A DNA stretch of 64,000 bases from Herbiconiux daphne. Its GTDB lineage: Bacteria; Actinomycetota; Actinomycetes; Actinomycetales; Microbacteriaceae. Shown here in pieces: positions 40,387 through 56,318 of this stretch; the first letter of the stretch is position 1; every line of letters starts with the position of its first letter. Made by a program: the position numbers and the translations under genes. Location: NCBI RefSeq assembly GCF_024979295.1, contig NZ_JANLCJ010000001.1, positions 372,001 to 436,000 on the forward strand, read 5' to 3'. Under the pieces are notes generated by a model. It saw only the letters and a program-made list of their open reading frames with translations, was not told where the DNA came from and did no database searches.

Positions 40387-40970
40387 GACTGGTCCTCCAT
40401 GGTCGTCTTCTCCTGCACAGGCGTCGCGTCGTGCCCGGGCGTCTCGTCCTGCACCGGTGTCTCGTCCTGCACAGGCTCCGGCGCGGGAAAGTCGTAGGCC
40501 CAGGTCGGCGCGAGCTTCTTCAGCTTGTGCCCGCGCACCTGCCAGAACGCCCAGAGGCTGTACCACGCGAACGGCGTCAGCAGCCCGGCCCCGATGGTCA
40601 GCTGATCGCGATAGAGCGTCTTGCCCGTGCCGGCCGGGTCGGGCGCGATGGCCATCTTGTGATCCCAGAGCCGGATGGCGCTGACCGCCCCCGTCACCCC
40701 CTGGCCCGAGTCATGCACGATGCGCACGTCTCCGCGTCGGGCGGTCTCGAACGTGAGCCGGATGATCTGCTTGCCCATCGGAATCACCCCGGCCCCGCGC
40801 ATCTCCACCGGGTGCTGGCCCGGCTCCCACACCGTCGGGAAGCCGTCCGCCGCGAGCGACTCGATCTCGATCAGCGGGCTCGACACCTCACGGAACACGG
40901 CGGGGCTCCGGATGGCGCGCCACGCGGCATCCGGATCGCAATCGAGAATCAACTTCAGCAACACGCGCAC
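40383..40970 (-). CDS. SRPBCC (START-like) family protein
   Basis: This 195-residue protein has the helix-grip layout: LLKLILDCDPDAAWRAIRSPAVFREVSSPLIEIES at the start. VEMRGAGVIPMGKQIIRLTFET, VSAIRLWDHKMAIAPD and LYRDQLTIGAGLLTPFAWYSLWAFWQVRGHKLKKL follow. Such folds hold a hydrophobic ligand. The start is GTG 40970, with GAGGGG one or two bases upstream (short spacing); the frame is open further upstream. The last 30 residues are a repeat of QDETPV-type hexapeptides from 18-bp units. Coupled to the DUF1684 gene by ATGA. Function unknown. Confidence 0.82.
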   Translation of the reverse strand: MRVLLKLILDCDPDAAWRAIRSPAVFREVSSPLIEIESLAADGFPTVWEPGQHPVEMRGAGVIPMGKQIIRLTFETARRGDVRIVHDSGQGVTGAVSAIRLWDHKMAIAPDPAGTGKTLYRDQLTIGAGLLTPFAWYSLWAFWQVRGHKLKKLAPTWAYDFPAPEPVQDETPVQDETPGHDATPVQEKTTMEDQS

Positions 40971-41184
40971 CCCCTCATCATCTCCCGCTCGTGCGCATGC
41001 ACCAAGTGGGCGTCGATGCGCTTCGGGAGGAGGAGAAGCCGATGAAGCTCTAGAGAGGCGTTGCGATGTCCTCCTCCTCCCGAGCGATCCCCGGGTGGGC
41101 GCCGCTGCCTGCAATCGGCAGCCCTGCCGCCCTCCGAGAGTCAGCTGGATCGACGACTGACGCACCGACAAGGCGTAGCGTTGA

Positions 41185-41203
41185 GGTGACATTGGAGGTC
41201 ACC
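41185..41203 (+). promoter_or_regulatory. hairpin enclosing the ribosome site of the DUF427 gene
   Basis: GGTGAC (41185-41190) pairs with GTCACC (41198-41203). The 7-base loop ATTGGAG and following G hold the Shine-Dalgarno sequence (TTGGAGG), directly before the ATG at 41206. It could display or hide the site; no experiment supports a switch. Confidence 0.35.
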
Positions 41204-41205
41204 AC

Positions 41206-41508
41206 ATGAAGGCAGTCCTGGGCGGCAACGTCATCGCCGAAGCACCCAAAGAAGATCTGATCGCGATCGAGGGCAACTGGTACTTCCCTCCCGACAGCGT
41301 GAACGCCGAATACCTCGAGAAGAGCCCCACGCCCTACACCTGCCCGTGGAAGGGCGAGTGCCAGTACTTCAATGTCAAAGACGGCGGCAGCACGCTGCAG
41401 GATCGCGCCTGGAGCTACCCCACCCCTTACCCCACGGCGTTCGACCGCGTCGGCAAGGACTTCAGCAACTACGTGGCCTTCTGGAAAGAGGTGCAGGTCA
41501 CCGACTGA
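41206..41508 (+). CDS. DUF427 family protein
   Basis: This complete 100-residue DUF427 protein reads MKAVLGGNVIAEAPKEDLIAIEGNWYFPPDSVNAEYL, then PTPYTCPWKGECQYFNVKDGG and DRAWSYPTPYPTAFDRVGKDFSNYVAFWKEV. These match the family along its whole length. The fold is a small beta barrel, and its function is not established. GGAGG stands in the loop of a small hairpin before the ATG. It is monocistronic between the leftward SRPBCC gene and the rightward Vgb-like gene. Confidence 0.93.
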   Translation: MKAVLGGNVIAEAPKEDLIAIEGNWYFPPDSVNAEYLEKSPTPYTCPWKGECQYFNVKDGGSTLQDRAWSYPTPYPTAFDRVGKDFSNYVAFWKEVQVTD

Positions 41509-41599
41509 GCAGAAATTGCTCAGGATGCCGCGGCCAGCGCACCCCTTAGCGTGATCGTTCGGCGTCTCACCCCGGCGTCGAATGATCCGAGGAGCGCCC

Positions 41600-42619
41600 G
41601 TGTCCGTCCTGCCTGCCAGTCCCCTTCGCCGCCGTGTCGGCACCGCTCTCGTCGCGGCGCTCGCGGTCGCCCTCATGGCACCGGCGGTGGTCGTCGCCAC
41701 CTCGGCGCCCGCCACCGCGCTCGATCTCTTCCCCCGCGACTTCGCGACCTGGCACGAGACCGAGGCGGCCACGGCCGGCGGGCGACCCGAGACGCTCACG
41801 AGCGATGCCGACGGCTTCGTCTGGTATTACGACGGCCTCAGCAACCAGCTCGTGCGAGTCGACCCCGTCGGCGGCGGCCAGCTGCCGTTCGATCTCGGCC
41901 CGGCGCATCCAGGGGTCATCGACCTCACGATGGGCCCCGACGGCGACATCTGGTTCGGGGACGCCGCCAACTCGGCCATCGGCCGGCTCGACCCGCGCAC
42001 CGGCAGTGTCGACTCGTTCGCGCTGGGCGGCGCGTGGGACATGGCGTTCTCGCTCGTTACCGGCCCCGACGGCGACATCTGGTTCGGTGAACCGAGCGCC
42101 GGAGGGCTCGGACACATCGCGGCCGACGGCACCATCTCGCGCGTGCCCGATCCCGACGGCGCGGTGATCACCAACCTCGTGAGCGCACCCGACGGCCGGC
42201 TCTGGTACACCCGGCCGGGCCTGTCGTCGCTCGGGGCCTACGACCCGGCCGCCGGCACGTTCGACCTGATGCCCCTCGCCCTCATCGACGTCTCCGGCGT
42301 CGCGCTCGGCCGCGACGGCACCCTCTGGGTTGGCGGAACCGGCGCTCTCGCGAACATCACGCTCGCGGGTGCCGTGACGATCGTGCCCATCCCTGCCGCG
42401 CCCTTCGGCGCGATCTCACCGGCCTCGCTCGTCGCCGGCGAAGCCTCAGCGCTCTATTTCACCGACAACGCGGGAGCCATCGGCGAGATCGACTCCGCCG
42501 GCACCCTCTCGTTCGTCAGGCCGCCGTTCGCGGGCGCCATGCCGAACCGCCTCGCCGTCTCGGGCACCGGATCGCTCTGGTACACCGACTTCACCCGCGG
42601 CACGCTCGGCTGGGTCTGA
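41600..42619 (+). CDS. exported Vgb-like beta-propeller protein
   Basis: This 339-residue exported protein has a signal peptide: LRRRVGTALVAALAVALMAPAVVVATSAPATA. Repeats of the type GPDGDIWFGD, APDGRLWYT, GRDGTLWVGG and GTGSLWYTDF mark a six- or seven-bladed propeller like virginiamycin B lyase (Vgb) and streptogramin-lyase-like proteins. The lyase active-site histidines of Vgb were not found in the same places, so resistance is not claimed. I chose GTG 41600, because GAGGAG lies 5 bases upstream; an ATG at 41582 is in frame but lacks a site. Likely a secreted or wall-associated binding protein. Confidence 0.78.
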   Translation: MSVLPASPLRRRVGTALVAALAVALMAPAVVVATSAPATALDLFPRDFATWHETEAATAGGRPETLTSDADGFVWYYDGLSNQLVRVDPVGGGQLPFDLGPAHPGVIDLTMGPDGDIWFGDAANSAIGRLDPRTGSVDSFALGGAWDMAFSLVTGPDGDIWFGEPSAGGLGHIAADGTISRVPDPDGAVITNLVSAPDGRLWYTRPGLSSLGAYDPAAGTFDLMPLALIDVSGVALGRDGTLWVGGTGALANITLAGAVTIVPIPAAPFGAISPASLVAGEASALYFTDNAGAIGEIDSAGTLSFVRPPFAGAMPNRLAVSGTGSLWYTDFTRGTLGWV

Positions 42620-42713
42620 CGGCAGAAAGGCACGGGCCAGCAACTGAAGGCAAAGCGCGCCCAGCCGAAGAAGAAGCCCAGCCGAAGAAGAAACCCAACC
42701 GAGGGCAAGCCGC

Positions 42714-43214
42714 CTACGCCGACCGGGCGTCCGACCGCCGCGCATTCCGCCGCAGCGCCCCCACGTCCCGCTGCGTCCAGGTGATGAGGTGCGCCGTGCT
42801 GAACCCCCGCGCGCACAGGCTGCACGACAACCGCCACTTGGGCTTGCGGTGCCGATAGAACTCGTGCCCGGCCGGGCAGCGCCCGATCCACGGCGCCAGG
42901 TCGTCGGCCCGATCGCCGTCGTGAAGCCGTTTGCCCTCGTAGCCGATCTCGCGCGCGATGGCGACCCAGCGCGGCCCGTGACCCGCGGCCGACCCGGCCA
43001 GCGCGTGCGCGATCTCGTGCAGCAGAATCTGGTGGATCTCGTCGTCGTCATACCGCGCCGCCAGATAGCGCGACACCGTGATGCGATGGGCCGTGTAGTT
43101 GCACTGCCCGGCCCGCGTCTTCGCGTTGTCGAAGCCGAACGACCACACGCGGGCATCGAGATGCAGGGCGATCAGGGCATTCGCCCACGTCGTCACGCGT
43201 GTGAGATCAGCCAT
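42714..43214 (-). CDS. SprT-like zinc metalloprotease-fold protein
   Basis: This 166-residue protein has the SprT pattern with the zinc motif HEIAHAL (HExxH) in EIHQILLHEIAHALAGSAAGHGPRWVAIAREIG. It then has a C-terminal zinc-ribbon-like stretch CPAGHEFYRHRKPKWRLSCSLC. SprT-like domains include the Spartan repair proteases; the bacterial short ones have unknown targets. The ATG at 43214 is 8 bases past the upstream gene's stop on this strand (43223), so it is the second gene of a small unit with the TPR-like gene. Confidence 0.88.
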   Translation of the reverse strand: MADLTRVTTWANALIALHLDARVWSFGFDNAKTRAGQCNYTAHRITVSRYLAARYDDDEIHQILLHEIAHALAGSAAGHGPRWVAIAREIGYEGKRLHDGDRADDLAPWIGRCPAGHEFYRHRKPKWRLSCSLCARGFSTAHLITWTQRDVGALRRNARRSDARSA

Positions 43215-43222
43215 CGTGCACC

Positions 43223-43768
43223 TCAGGCCGAGAGGAACGATTCGGTGACGGCCACCGCCACGAGCGATCCTTCGAGCTGATCGATCGACGCGCCGAGCCG
43301 CTCCATCAGGAACACCGCCGCCTTGAAGTCGACGAGCGCCTCGGGGTAGTCCTGCATCTCGAACCGCACCTTGCCCCGGCTGAGCGTTGCCGTGGCCTCG
43401 AGGGTTCCCCACTCGTGGGTCTGCGCCTCCTCGACACAGAGACTGAGCTCCTGCAGCGCCGCCGGGTATTTGCCCTGGTATTGCTGCACCTGCGCACGAC
43501 GGATGCGCGCCCCGAGCGCCTGCTCGCGGTCGCCCGAGAACCGTGCCTGCCGCAGCGCCTCGTTGGCGATCACGAACGCCTCGTCGAGCTGCCCGCTGAG
43601 ACGCAGCAGCACCACCTTCTCGTTGAGCGCCGACAGGCTCCGCAGCTTGCCGAGCTCGTCGAGACGCTCACCCACGGCGCGCAGATCGACCTTCTCGCGC
43701 AGGGTGGTCATGTCGTAACCGGTGATGATGCTCAGTTCGTGCTCCTGGTACTTCTCCGGGCGCGGCAC
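43223..43768 (-). CDS. TPR-like hypothetical protein
   Basis: This 181-residue helical protein has helix pairs resembling tetratricopeptide repeats: SALNEKVVLLRLSGQLDEAFVIANEAL, EQALGARIRRAQVQQYQGKYPAALQEL and ATATLSRGKVRFEMQDYPEALVDFKAAVFLME. No further domain is seen, and no signal peptide or membrane span. The start is uncertain: GTG 43768 gives PRPEKYQEHELSIITGYD before the ATG at 43711, and the extra stretch looks like real protein, so I keep it. It is followed at 8 bases by the SprT-like gene. The TPR domain suggests a scaffolding role only. Confidence 0.72.
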   Translation of the reverse strand: MPRPEKYQEHELSIITGYDMTTLREKVDLRAVGERLDELGKLRSLSALNEKVVLLRLSGQLDEAFVIANEALRQARFSGDREQALGARIRRAQVQQYQGKYPAALQELSLCVEEAQTHEWGTLEATATLSRGKVRFEMQDYPEALVDFKAAVFLMERLGASIDQLEGSLVAVAVTESFLSA

Positions 43769-43898
43769 CTGGATTCGGCGCCACCACCCACCGGCGATTC
43801 GGATCCGGTCACGTCAAGGCTACCCAGCGCATCCGTCATCCGCCCTCGCGTCGCCCGGCAGGTCGCGAATGGCCCGGTCGCACAGCCCGTGCACGACC

Positions 43899-45101
43899 TC
43901 ATCCGGCCGGCACCAGATTCACCTGATAGAGCACGTCGTCGCCCGGTCGCGGCGACCCCCGCCCGTCGGTGTTGTTGGTCAGCAGATACACGGATGTCCC
44001 GGGCCCGCGCACCACGTCGCGCACCCGCCCCAGCTGCCCGCCGCCGTACCAGTCCGCCGCCTGCCCGTCGAAGCCGATCGTCCACAGGCGCTCGCCGCCG
44101 AGCCCGGCCATGAAGACCGTGTCGCCGACGACCGCGATGCCCGACGGCGAGGCGTCGTCGGTCGGCCACTGCTGCACGGGGTCGACGAACGCGGGGTCGC
44201 CCGCGATGCCCTCGACGACGGGCCAGCCGTAGTTCGCGCCCGGGGTGATGCGGTTGATCTCGTCCCAGGTGTCCTGCCCGAACTCCGCCGCCCACATGGT
44301 GCCGTCGGCCGCCCACGCGATGCCCTGCGGATTGCGGTGCCCGAGCGACCACACCGGCGAGCCCGCGAACGGGTTGTCGGCAGGCACGGTGCCGATCGGC
44401 GTGATGCGCAGGATCTTGCCCCCGAGCGAGTCGAGCGACTGGGCGTTCGCGCCGTTGCTCGCGTCGCCGGCTGTGACGTAGAGCATGCCGTCGGGGCCGA
44501 AGGCGATGCGCCCGCCGTTGTGGTTCGACGCCTTGGGCAACCCGGTCAGCACGCCCTCCGGGGCCCCGAGGGTGTGTGCTCCGGGGGAGCCCGCGAGCGG
44601 CATCCGCACCACCCGGTTGTCGTCGGCCGCGGTGTAGTAGGCGTAGAGGTAGGCCCCGGATGCCGCCTCCAGCGCCGCGATGCCCAGCAGCCCGCCCTCG
44701 CCCGCCGCGACGACTCCGGGCACGGCGCCGACCGGCACGGCCTGGCCGCCCACGATCTCGACGATCTCGCCGGAGTCGCGTTCGCTCACGAACATCGACC
44801 CGTCGGCCAGCTGGGCGATCGACCAGGGTGCGGGCAGGTTCGACGCGATCGGCACCGGATCACCCGACGGCACGAGCGGGCCGAGATCGGCGACGGGCGC
44901 GGCCGACGGGGTGGGGGTGGGCGTGACGGTCGGCGTCGCACTGGCGGTGGGCGTCGGCGCCGCGGTGGGCGCGACGGTCGAGGTGGGTGCCGGCGCCGAG
45001 CTGCTGCACGCAGCGAGAGCGAGCCCCGTCAGCGACGTGATCGCGAGCGCCAGGATGCCGCGTCTGACCGGTGCGCTCGTGGCTGGTGTCCGGGTGCTCA
45101 T
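43899..45101 (-). CDS. PQQ-dependent sugar dehydrogenase (soluble GDH-like) lipoprotein
   Basis: This 400-residue lipoprotein has a signal peptide with a lipobox at Cys32 (LALAAC). A 35-residue Thr/Pro/Ala linker follows, then a beta-propeller of the glucose/sorbosone dehydrogenase family: GEGGLLGIAAL, NHNGGRIAFGPDGMLYVTAGDAS, LGHRNPQGIAW and AEFGQDTWDEINRITPGANYGWP. Several of these carry the His/Asp and Arg residues that bind PQQ and calcium in family members. It would oxidise sugars outside the membrane if PQQ is present; no pqq genes are in this window. GAGG precedes the ATG. Confidence 0.86.
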   Translation of the reverse strand: MSTRTPATSAPVRRGILALAITSLTGLALAACSSSAPAPTSTVAPTAAPTPTASATPTVTPTPTPSAAPVADLGPLVPSGDPVPIASNLPAPWSIAQLADGSMFVSERDSGEIVEIVGGQAVPVGAVPGVVAAGEGGLLGIAALEAASGAYLYAYYTAADDNRVVRMPLAGSPGAHTLGAPEGVLTGLPKASNHNGGRIAFGPDGMLYVTAGDASNGANAQSLDSLGGKILRITPIGTVPADNPFAGSPVWSLGHRNPQGIAWAADGTMWAAEFGQDTWDEINRITPGANYGWPVVEGIAGDPAFVDPVQQWPTDDASPSGIAVVGDTVFMAGLGGERLWTIGFDGQAADWYGGGQLGRVRDVVRGPGTSVYLLTNNTDGRGSPRPGDDVLYQVNLVPAG

Positions 45102-45141
45102 GGTCGCGGCCTCGCCCTCCGGGCGGCTCCGTCGATGCGCC

Positions 45142-46044
45142 CTAGTCGTCCACTCTCTTCCGGTCTACCTGGAAAATGCTGCGAGCGGGAGCCGGAGACC
45201 GGGTCGACGTCTGATCGGTCGACACCGCGGCGCCCGCGATGAAGTTGCGCAGCTCCCGCCCGTCGACCACCTTCGCCGGCACCGGATCGCTCGCCACCAG
45301 CCGCGGCATGCGCTCGAACGGCAGCGGTGCCGCCGACGCGAACGCCACGACGTTGCCGAACCGCCGCGCCTTGAGCATCTGCGGGTCGACCACGAGCGCC
45401 ACGTGCTCGAACACGTGCGACAGGGTGGCGGCCTGCCCACGGGCGAACGCGAGCCCCGCGCCATCCGCGATGTTCACGGCCACGAGTCCGCGCGGGCTCA
45501 GGATGCCCGAGACGGCCTGGTAGAACTCCGCACTGGTGACGTGCGCCGGCGTGCGCGCGCCCGCGAACACGTCGACGACGACCACGTCGACCGTGCCTCG
45601 GAGCCCCGGGGGGAACTTCTCGAGCACCTCGCGGGCGTCGCCGTGCCGAACGCGGATGCTCGCGGCCCGGGGGAGCGGCAGGTGCTCGCGCACGAAGCCG
45701 ACCAGGTCGCTGTCGATCTCGACCACCTGCTGGCGCGATCCCGGCCGGGTGGCGTCGACGTAGCGCGGAAGAGTGAAGGCGCCGCCGCCGAGGTGCACGG
45801 CGGTGATGGCCTCGCCCTCGGGAGCCACCAGGTCGAGCCCGTGGCCGATGCGCCGCACGTATTCGAATGACAGATACGACGGGTCTTCGAGGTCGACGTG
45901 GGACTGCGGTGTGCCGTCGACGATCAACACGTGCGACCCGGGCCGGAACCGGTCCTCCTCGATGGTGGCGAGCAATCCGTCGGCCAGTCGGAGCGACGGA
46001 TGCGCGGCCTGCTCCCCGCGTCTGTCCCGATCCCTGGCCACCAC
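45142..46044 (-). CDS. spermidine synthase-like methyltransferase-fold protein
   Basis: This 300-residue Rossmann protein resembles spermidine/putrescine aminopropyltransferases: PSYLSFEYVRRIGHGLDL, VHLGGGAFTLPRYV (the GGG loop binding decarboxylated SAM), VVEIDSDLV, then RVRHGDAREVLEKFP and VVVVDVFAGA. The Asp pair of true spermidine synthase (DxTDP near the active site) is replaced by the VDVFAG pattern. This group is therefore a spermidine synthase-like protein of uncertain substrate, common in actinobacteria. It starts at GTG 46044 (another GTG follows immediately). It is 40 bases past the GSDH gene on the same strand. Confidence 0.75.
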   Translation of the reverse strand: MVARDRDRRGEQAAHPSLRLADGLLATIEEDRFRPGSHVLIVDGTPQSHVDLEDPSYLSFEYVRRIGHGLDLVAPEGEAITAVHLGGGAFTLPRYVDATRPGSRQQVVEIDSDLVGFVREHLPLPRAASIRVRHGDAREVLEKFPPGLRGTVDVVVVDVFAGARTPAHVTSAEFYQAVSGILSPRGLVAVNIADGAGLAFARGQAATLSHVFEHVALVVDPQMLKARRFGNVVAFASAAPLPFERMPRLVASDPVPAKVVDGRELRNFIAGAAVSTDQTSTRSPAPARSIFQVDRKRVDD

Positions 46045-46373
46045 TCGACCCTACTCGGCGCCGCGGTCGCGTCGGCGGCCACCGGTGCCTTCGGCGGGTA
46101 GACCGGGCCGGCCACGCCGCGGGAACTCGTGGTTATACCCGAGAAAAGGGAACTGGTCAAGAAATCGACTGGACAGGCGTGTCGGATTCGCCTATAGTGG
46201 TTCTTTGCGCTCCCAGAACAACCATGCCTTCATATTGTGGTCGGCAGCTGCGCTTCATCGCTCAGCAAACACTCTAGAACCATATTGCGGGTTCAGACCA
46301 TATCTCGGGAGTTCTCGACACACATCGACCGTAAGTAACGCAAGACCCGACGGGGTCCACGGAGGTTATTTCC
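46045..46373. other. rpoB upstream region, 329 bp
   Basis: Besides the promoter at 46170-46198 it holds a leader with three related words: CATATTGTGG at 46231, CATATTGCGG at 46281 and CATATCTCGG at 46299. GAACC also pairs with GGTTC (46278-46294). I see no coding frame with homology. The first 120 bases are plain GC-rich spacer. Confidence 0.55.
46170..46198 (+). promoter_or_regulatory. rpoBC promoter
   Basis: TGGACA (46170-46175) and TATAGT (46193-46198) are exactly 17 bases apart. Transcription would start near 46205, leaving a leader of about 170 bases before rpoB. No other pair of comparable quality is visible between 46045 and 46373. Confidence 0.72.
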
Positions 46374-49862
<3,489 letters not shown>

Positions 49863-49904
49863 GCCGGCAACCACTAGAAGACTTTTTCCAGGAGAGAAGG
49901 AAAA

Positions 49905-53779
<3,875 letters not shown>

Positions 53780-53783
<4 letters not shown>

Positions 53784-54925
53784 GGTGCGCTAGCCAGGCT
53801 GGGCCCCTCATCTTCGGGTGAGGGGCCCTTCGTCGTCTCGGCGAGCTGTGCGACCACCTGACGGGCGACGAGCCGGCCGGCGCGGTTGGCGCCGATGGTC
53901 GACGCCTGCGGGCCGTAGCCGGCCAGGAAGACCCGCGCATCACGCAACGAGTGCCCGCGCTCCACCGCGAGCCCGCCCGAGCGCTCGCGCAGCCCGAGCG
54001 GCGCCAGGTGGGAGAGCTCCGGGCGGAATCCGGTGGCCCAGATGATGTCGTCGGCCGGTTCGAACGAGCCGTCGGCGAAGCGCACCCCGGCGGGCTCGAT
54101 CGAGGTGAACATCGGATGCGCCTGCAGCACGCCGCGCTCCCGGGCCGCCGCGATCGCCGGCGTCGCCACCAGCCGGGTGCCGCTAACGATGCTCGGCAGC
54201 GGCAGGCCCTGCTTGGCCGCCTCGTCCTGCATCGTCACCGCGGCGATGCCGGCCTCCTGGTTGAGCGCGTCGCCGGCCATGAACTCCGGCTCGCGACGGG
54301 TGACCCAGGTCGTCGACGCGGCGACGCCCTCGAGCTCGAGCACGAACCCCACGGCCGACGTGCCACCGCCGACCACCACGACCCGGCGGCCCCGGAAGTC
54401 TTCGGCCCGCACGTACTCCGGCGTCGTGAACTGCCGCCCGCGGAACGTCTCCTCGCCCCGCACGTAGGGCCGGAACGGCGAGCCCCAGGTGCCGCTCGCG
54501 TTCACCACCACCTCGGTCAGCACGTCGCCGGCATCCGTCCGCACCACGAGGAGCCCGGATGCCGCGTCGGCGGCCTCGACCGCGAGCACCGTCACCGGGC
54601 GCATCACGCCGAGCCCGTAGGCCTCCTCGTAGCGCTCGTAGTACTCCCGCACGACGTCCCGCGCGGGGCGCGACTGGTCGGCGGTGGCGAAACTCAGCCC
54701 GAGGTCGCCCATACCGGGCAGGTCGTTGACGCGGTGTGCGGTGCCGAGCCGGAGCGACTCCCACCGGAACTGCCACGCGCCGCCCGCCCGCGGGCCGCGG
54801 TCGAGCACGAGCACCTCGTCGACGGGGCGCAGGCCGAGCCGGCGCAGGTGGTAGGCCACCGACAGTCCCGCCTGGCCGGCGCCGATCACCACCACGCGCA
54901 CACGAGCGGGAAGGGAGGGAGTCAT
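53780..54925 (-). CDS. FAD-dependent NAD(P)-binding oxidoreductase (CzcO/flavin monooxygenase-like)
   Basis: This 381-residue flavoprotein begins [24 protein letters not shown] (FAD GxGxxG) and has [44 protein letters not shown] is the NADPH site near residue 165, and [16 protein letters not shown] the C-terminal ATG motif. It resembles CzcO/YhcZ-type flavin monooxygenase-like proteins. The ATG at 54925 is preferred; an in-frame ATG at 54940 is possible. The last codons cover the rpoC terminator hairpin, an odd but not impossible arrangement. The gene is monocistronic and convergent with rpoC. Confidence 0.85.
53801..53828. terminator. rpoC terminator hairpin (inside the convergent oxidoreductase gene)
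   Basis: GGGCCCCTCA (53801-53810) and TGAGGGGCCC (53819-53828) form a perfect 10-bp stem with an 8-base loop, 17 bases past the rpoC stop. The downstream T content is low. It is read on the other strand as the last codons of the oxidoreductase. Confidence 0.72.
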
Positions 54926-55083
54926 GTGATGGTCGAACATCGGCGGCCGCACAACCCTTCCCCGCGGCATCCGGATCGGCCCGGCGCGCGTCCCCGACGC
55001 AGGTGCCTGCCGTTGTTAGAGTGACGCCAGCACCGCAACCGGTGTCGTGTGAAGAGGCCGAGCCGGCCGTGAGGAGTTGCGCC

Positions 55084-56241
55084 ATGAGCACCGACGATCG
55101 TCAGGGCGACCAGCCGGAATTCCCCATGCGGGATGCCGACGGCAACCCCATCGCCCAGACGCCGGCCGCGGCCACGCCGCCCCTGCCCGACATCCCGGCC
55201 TGGCAGGCTCCGGTCGACGACTCCACGGGGCGCCCCGAATCTGTCAGTGCCGACCGCGCGACCGGCTCCGGCTCCGACCGGCCCGAGGTGGTCGAGGAGT
55301 TCGAGGTCGTCGAGGTCGTCGAGACGGATGCCGACGCGTCCGCCCGCGAGAGCGCGGCGCGCGAGACGGCGGCCCGCGAGCCGCTCGGCGGTCCCTACGT
55401 CGTGACCGAGCACGGGGCGCCGGTGGCCGAGCAGGCGACAGCCGCCTACGAGCGCCAGCCGATCGGCGGCCCCTACGTCACCTCGTCGGAGCCGACGCCC
55501 TCGGCGAACGAGAACCTCACCGAGTCGACGCCCTACCCCGCCGCCGCGTTCGCGCCGGCACCCGCCCCGGCCGCGGGCGCCGCCCCCGCCGCGGTTGTCG
55601 GAAGCGCGGCCTACGCCTACCAGCCCGTTCCCCAGCCGCTCGCCGCGCCCGTGCCGCCCGACGCGAAGGGCAATCGCGGCGGAGGCTCGCTCATCGCGCT
55701 GATCGGCACCCTGGCGTTCGCGATCGTCTACGCCGGTGTGTCCTTCCTGATCATCGCGGCGAACGTCGGCGCCACCGACTACATCCCCGCGTTCTCATCG
55801 TTCCTGCTGAGCGCCGCCTTCATCGTGCCGGTCGTCGTCTTCGCGATCTCACTCATCCTGATCGTGCTGATCGTCAACCGCGCGGGCTGGTGGGCCTACG
55901 TGCTCGGCGGCTTCCTCGTCGCCGTGCTGGTCTACGTCGCCGGCATCGCGGGGGCCCTCATCCACGTGCAGGCCTGGAACTTCCAGCCGCAGGAGCAGTA
56001 CGACTTCGTGCGATCGCTCACCATGGACCCGTTGACCCTCGCCGGCGCGATCGTCGCCCGGGAGGTCTCGATCTGGACCGGCGCGTGGATCGCCGCGCGC
56101 GGGCGGCGGGTGAAGGCCCGCAACATCGCGGCCCGCGAGGAGTACGAGCGCAACCAGGAGGCCGCCCTGGCAGTCCCCACCACCGCGGCGCCGGCGTCGG
56201 CCGGTCACACCGAGACGCAGGTTCCCGGCACGACCTGGTAA
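55084..56241 (+). CDS. hypothetical membrane protein with disordered N-terminus
   Basis: This 385-residue protein has no family I can name. Residues 1-195 are acidic, Pro/Ala-rich and low in complexity, with PxGGPYV occurring twice (LGGPYVVTEHG and IGGPYVTSSEP). Then come four hydrophobic spans: LIALIGTLAFAIVYAGVSFLIIA, FSSFLLSAAFIVPVVVFAISLILIVLIV, WWAYVLGGFLVAVLVYVAGIAGALI and TLAGAIVAREVSIWTGAWIAA. A basic tail (RGRRVKARN) ends it in the cytoplasm. GAGGAG precedes the ATG at 55084. It sits alone between the rpoBC and str operons; the tail overlaps no gene. Probably an envelope protein. Confidence 0.75.
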   Translation: MSTDDRQGDQPEFPMRDADGNPIAQTPAAATPPLPDIPAWQAPVDDSTGRPESVSADRATGSGSDRPEVVEEFEVVEVVETDADASARESAARETAAREPLGGPYVVTEHGAPVAEQATAAYERQPIGGPYVTSSEPTPSANENLTESTPYPAAAFAPAPAPAAGAAPAAVVGSAAYAYQPVPQPLAAPVPPDAKGNRGGGSLIALIGTLAFAIVYAGVSFLIIAANVGATDYIPAFSSFLLSAAFIVPVVVFAISLILIVLIVNRAGWWAYVLGGFLVAVLVYVAGIAGALIHVQAWNFQPQEQYDFVRSLTMDPLTLAGAIVAREVSIWTGAWIAARGRRVKARNIAAREEYERNQEAALAVPTTAAPASAGHTETQVPGTTW

Positions 56242-56267
56242 GATCCTGAGGTCCGCGTTGCCGGTCG

Positions 56268-56281
56268 TGGGGCTCGAGCCC
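56268..56281. repeat. palindrome GGGGCTCGAGCCCC upstream of the rpsL promoter
   Basis: This is a perfect 14-bp palindrome 27 bases past the stop of the membrane-protein gene. It could be a short terminator stem. It also shares CCCCTCGG with the CCGAGGGG inside the promoter, so alternative pairings are possible. Confidence 0.5.
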
Positions 56282-56289
56282 CTCGGCAT

Positions 56290-56318
56290 TTGACCCCGAG
56301 GGGTCAAGAGGCTAGAAT
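56290..56318 (+). promoter_or_regulatory. str operon promoter with a built-in palindrome
   Basis: TTGACC (56290-56295) and TAGAAT (56313-56318), 17 bases apart, give a strong promoter for rpsL-rpsG-fusA. The -35 box is the left arm of a perfect palindrome TTGACCCC-GA-GGGGTCAA (56290-56307). Transcription would start near 56325, with a leader of about 205 bases. Confidence 0.72.

Noticed and set aside
41600..42619. Virginiamycin B lyase resistance gene
   Set aside because: Only the propeller repeats match; it is exported and the lyase histidines were not seen.
43722..45242. 506-codon plus-strand frame over the PQQ-type dehydrogenase gene
   Set aside because: Antisense to a gene with clear signal peptide and propeller motifs; no homology.
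55084..55660. Shadow frame of Arg-rich residues over the membrane protein's first half
   Set aside because: The frame chosen has four clear membrane spans and a ribosome site; the other frame has neither.
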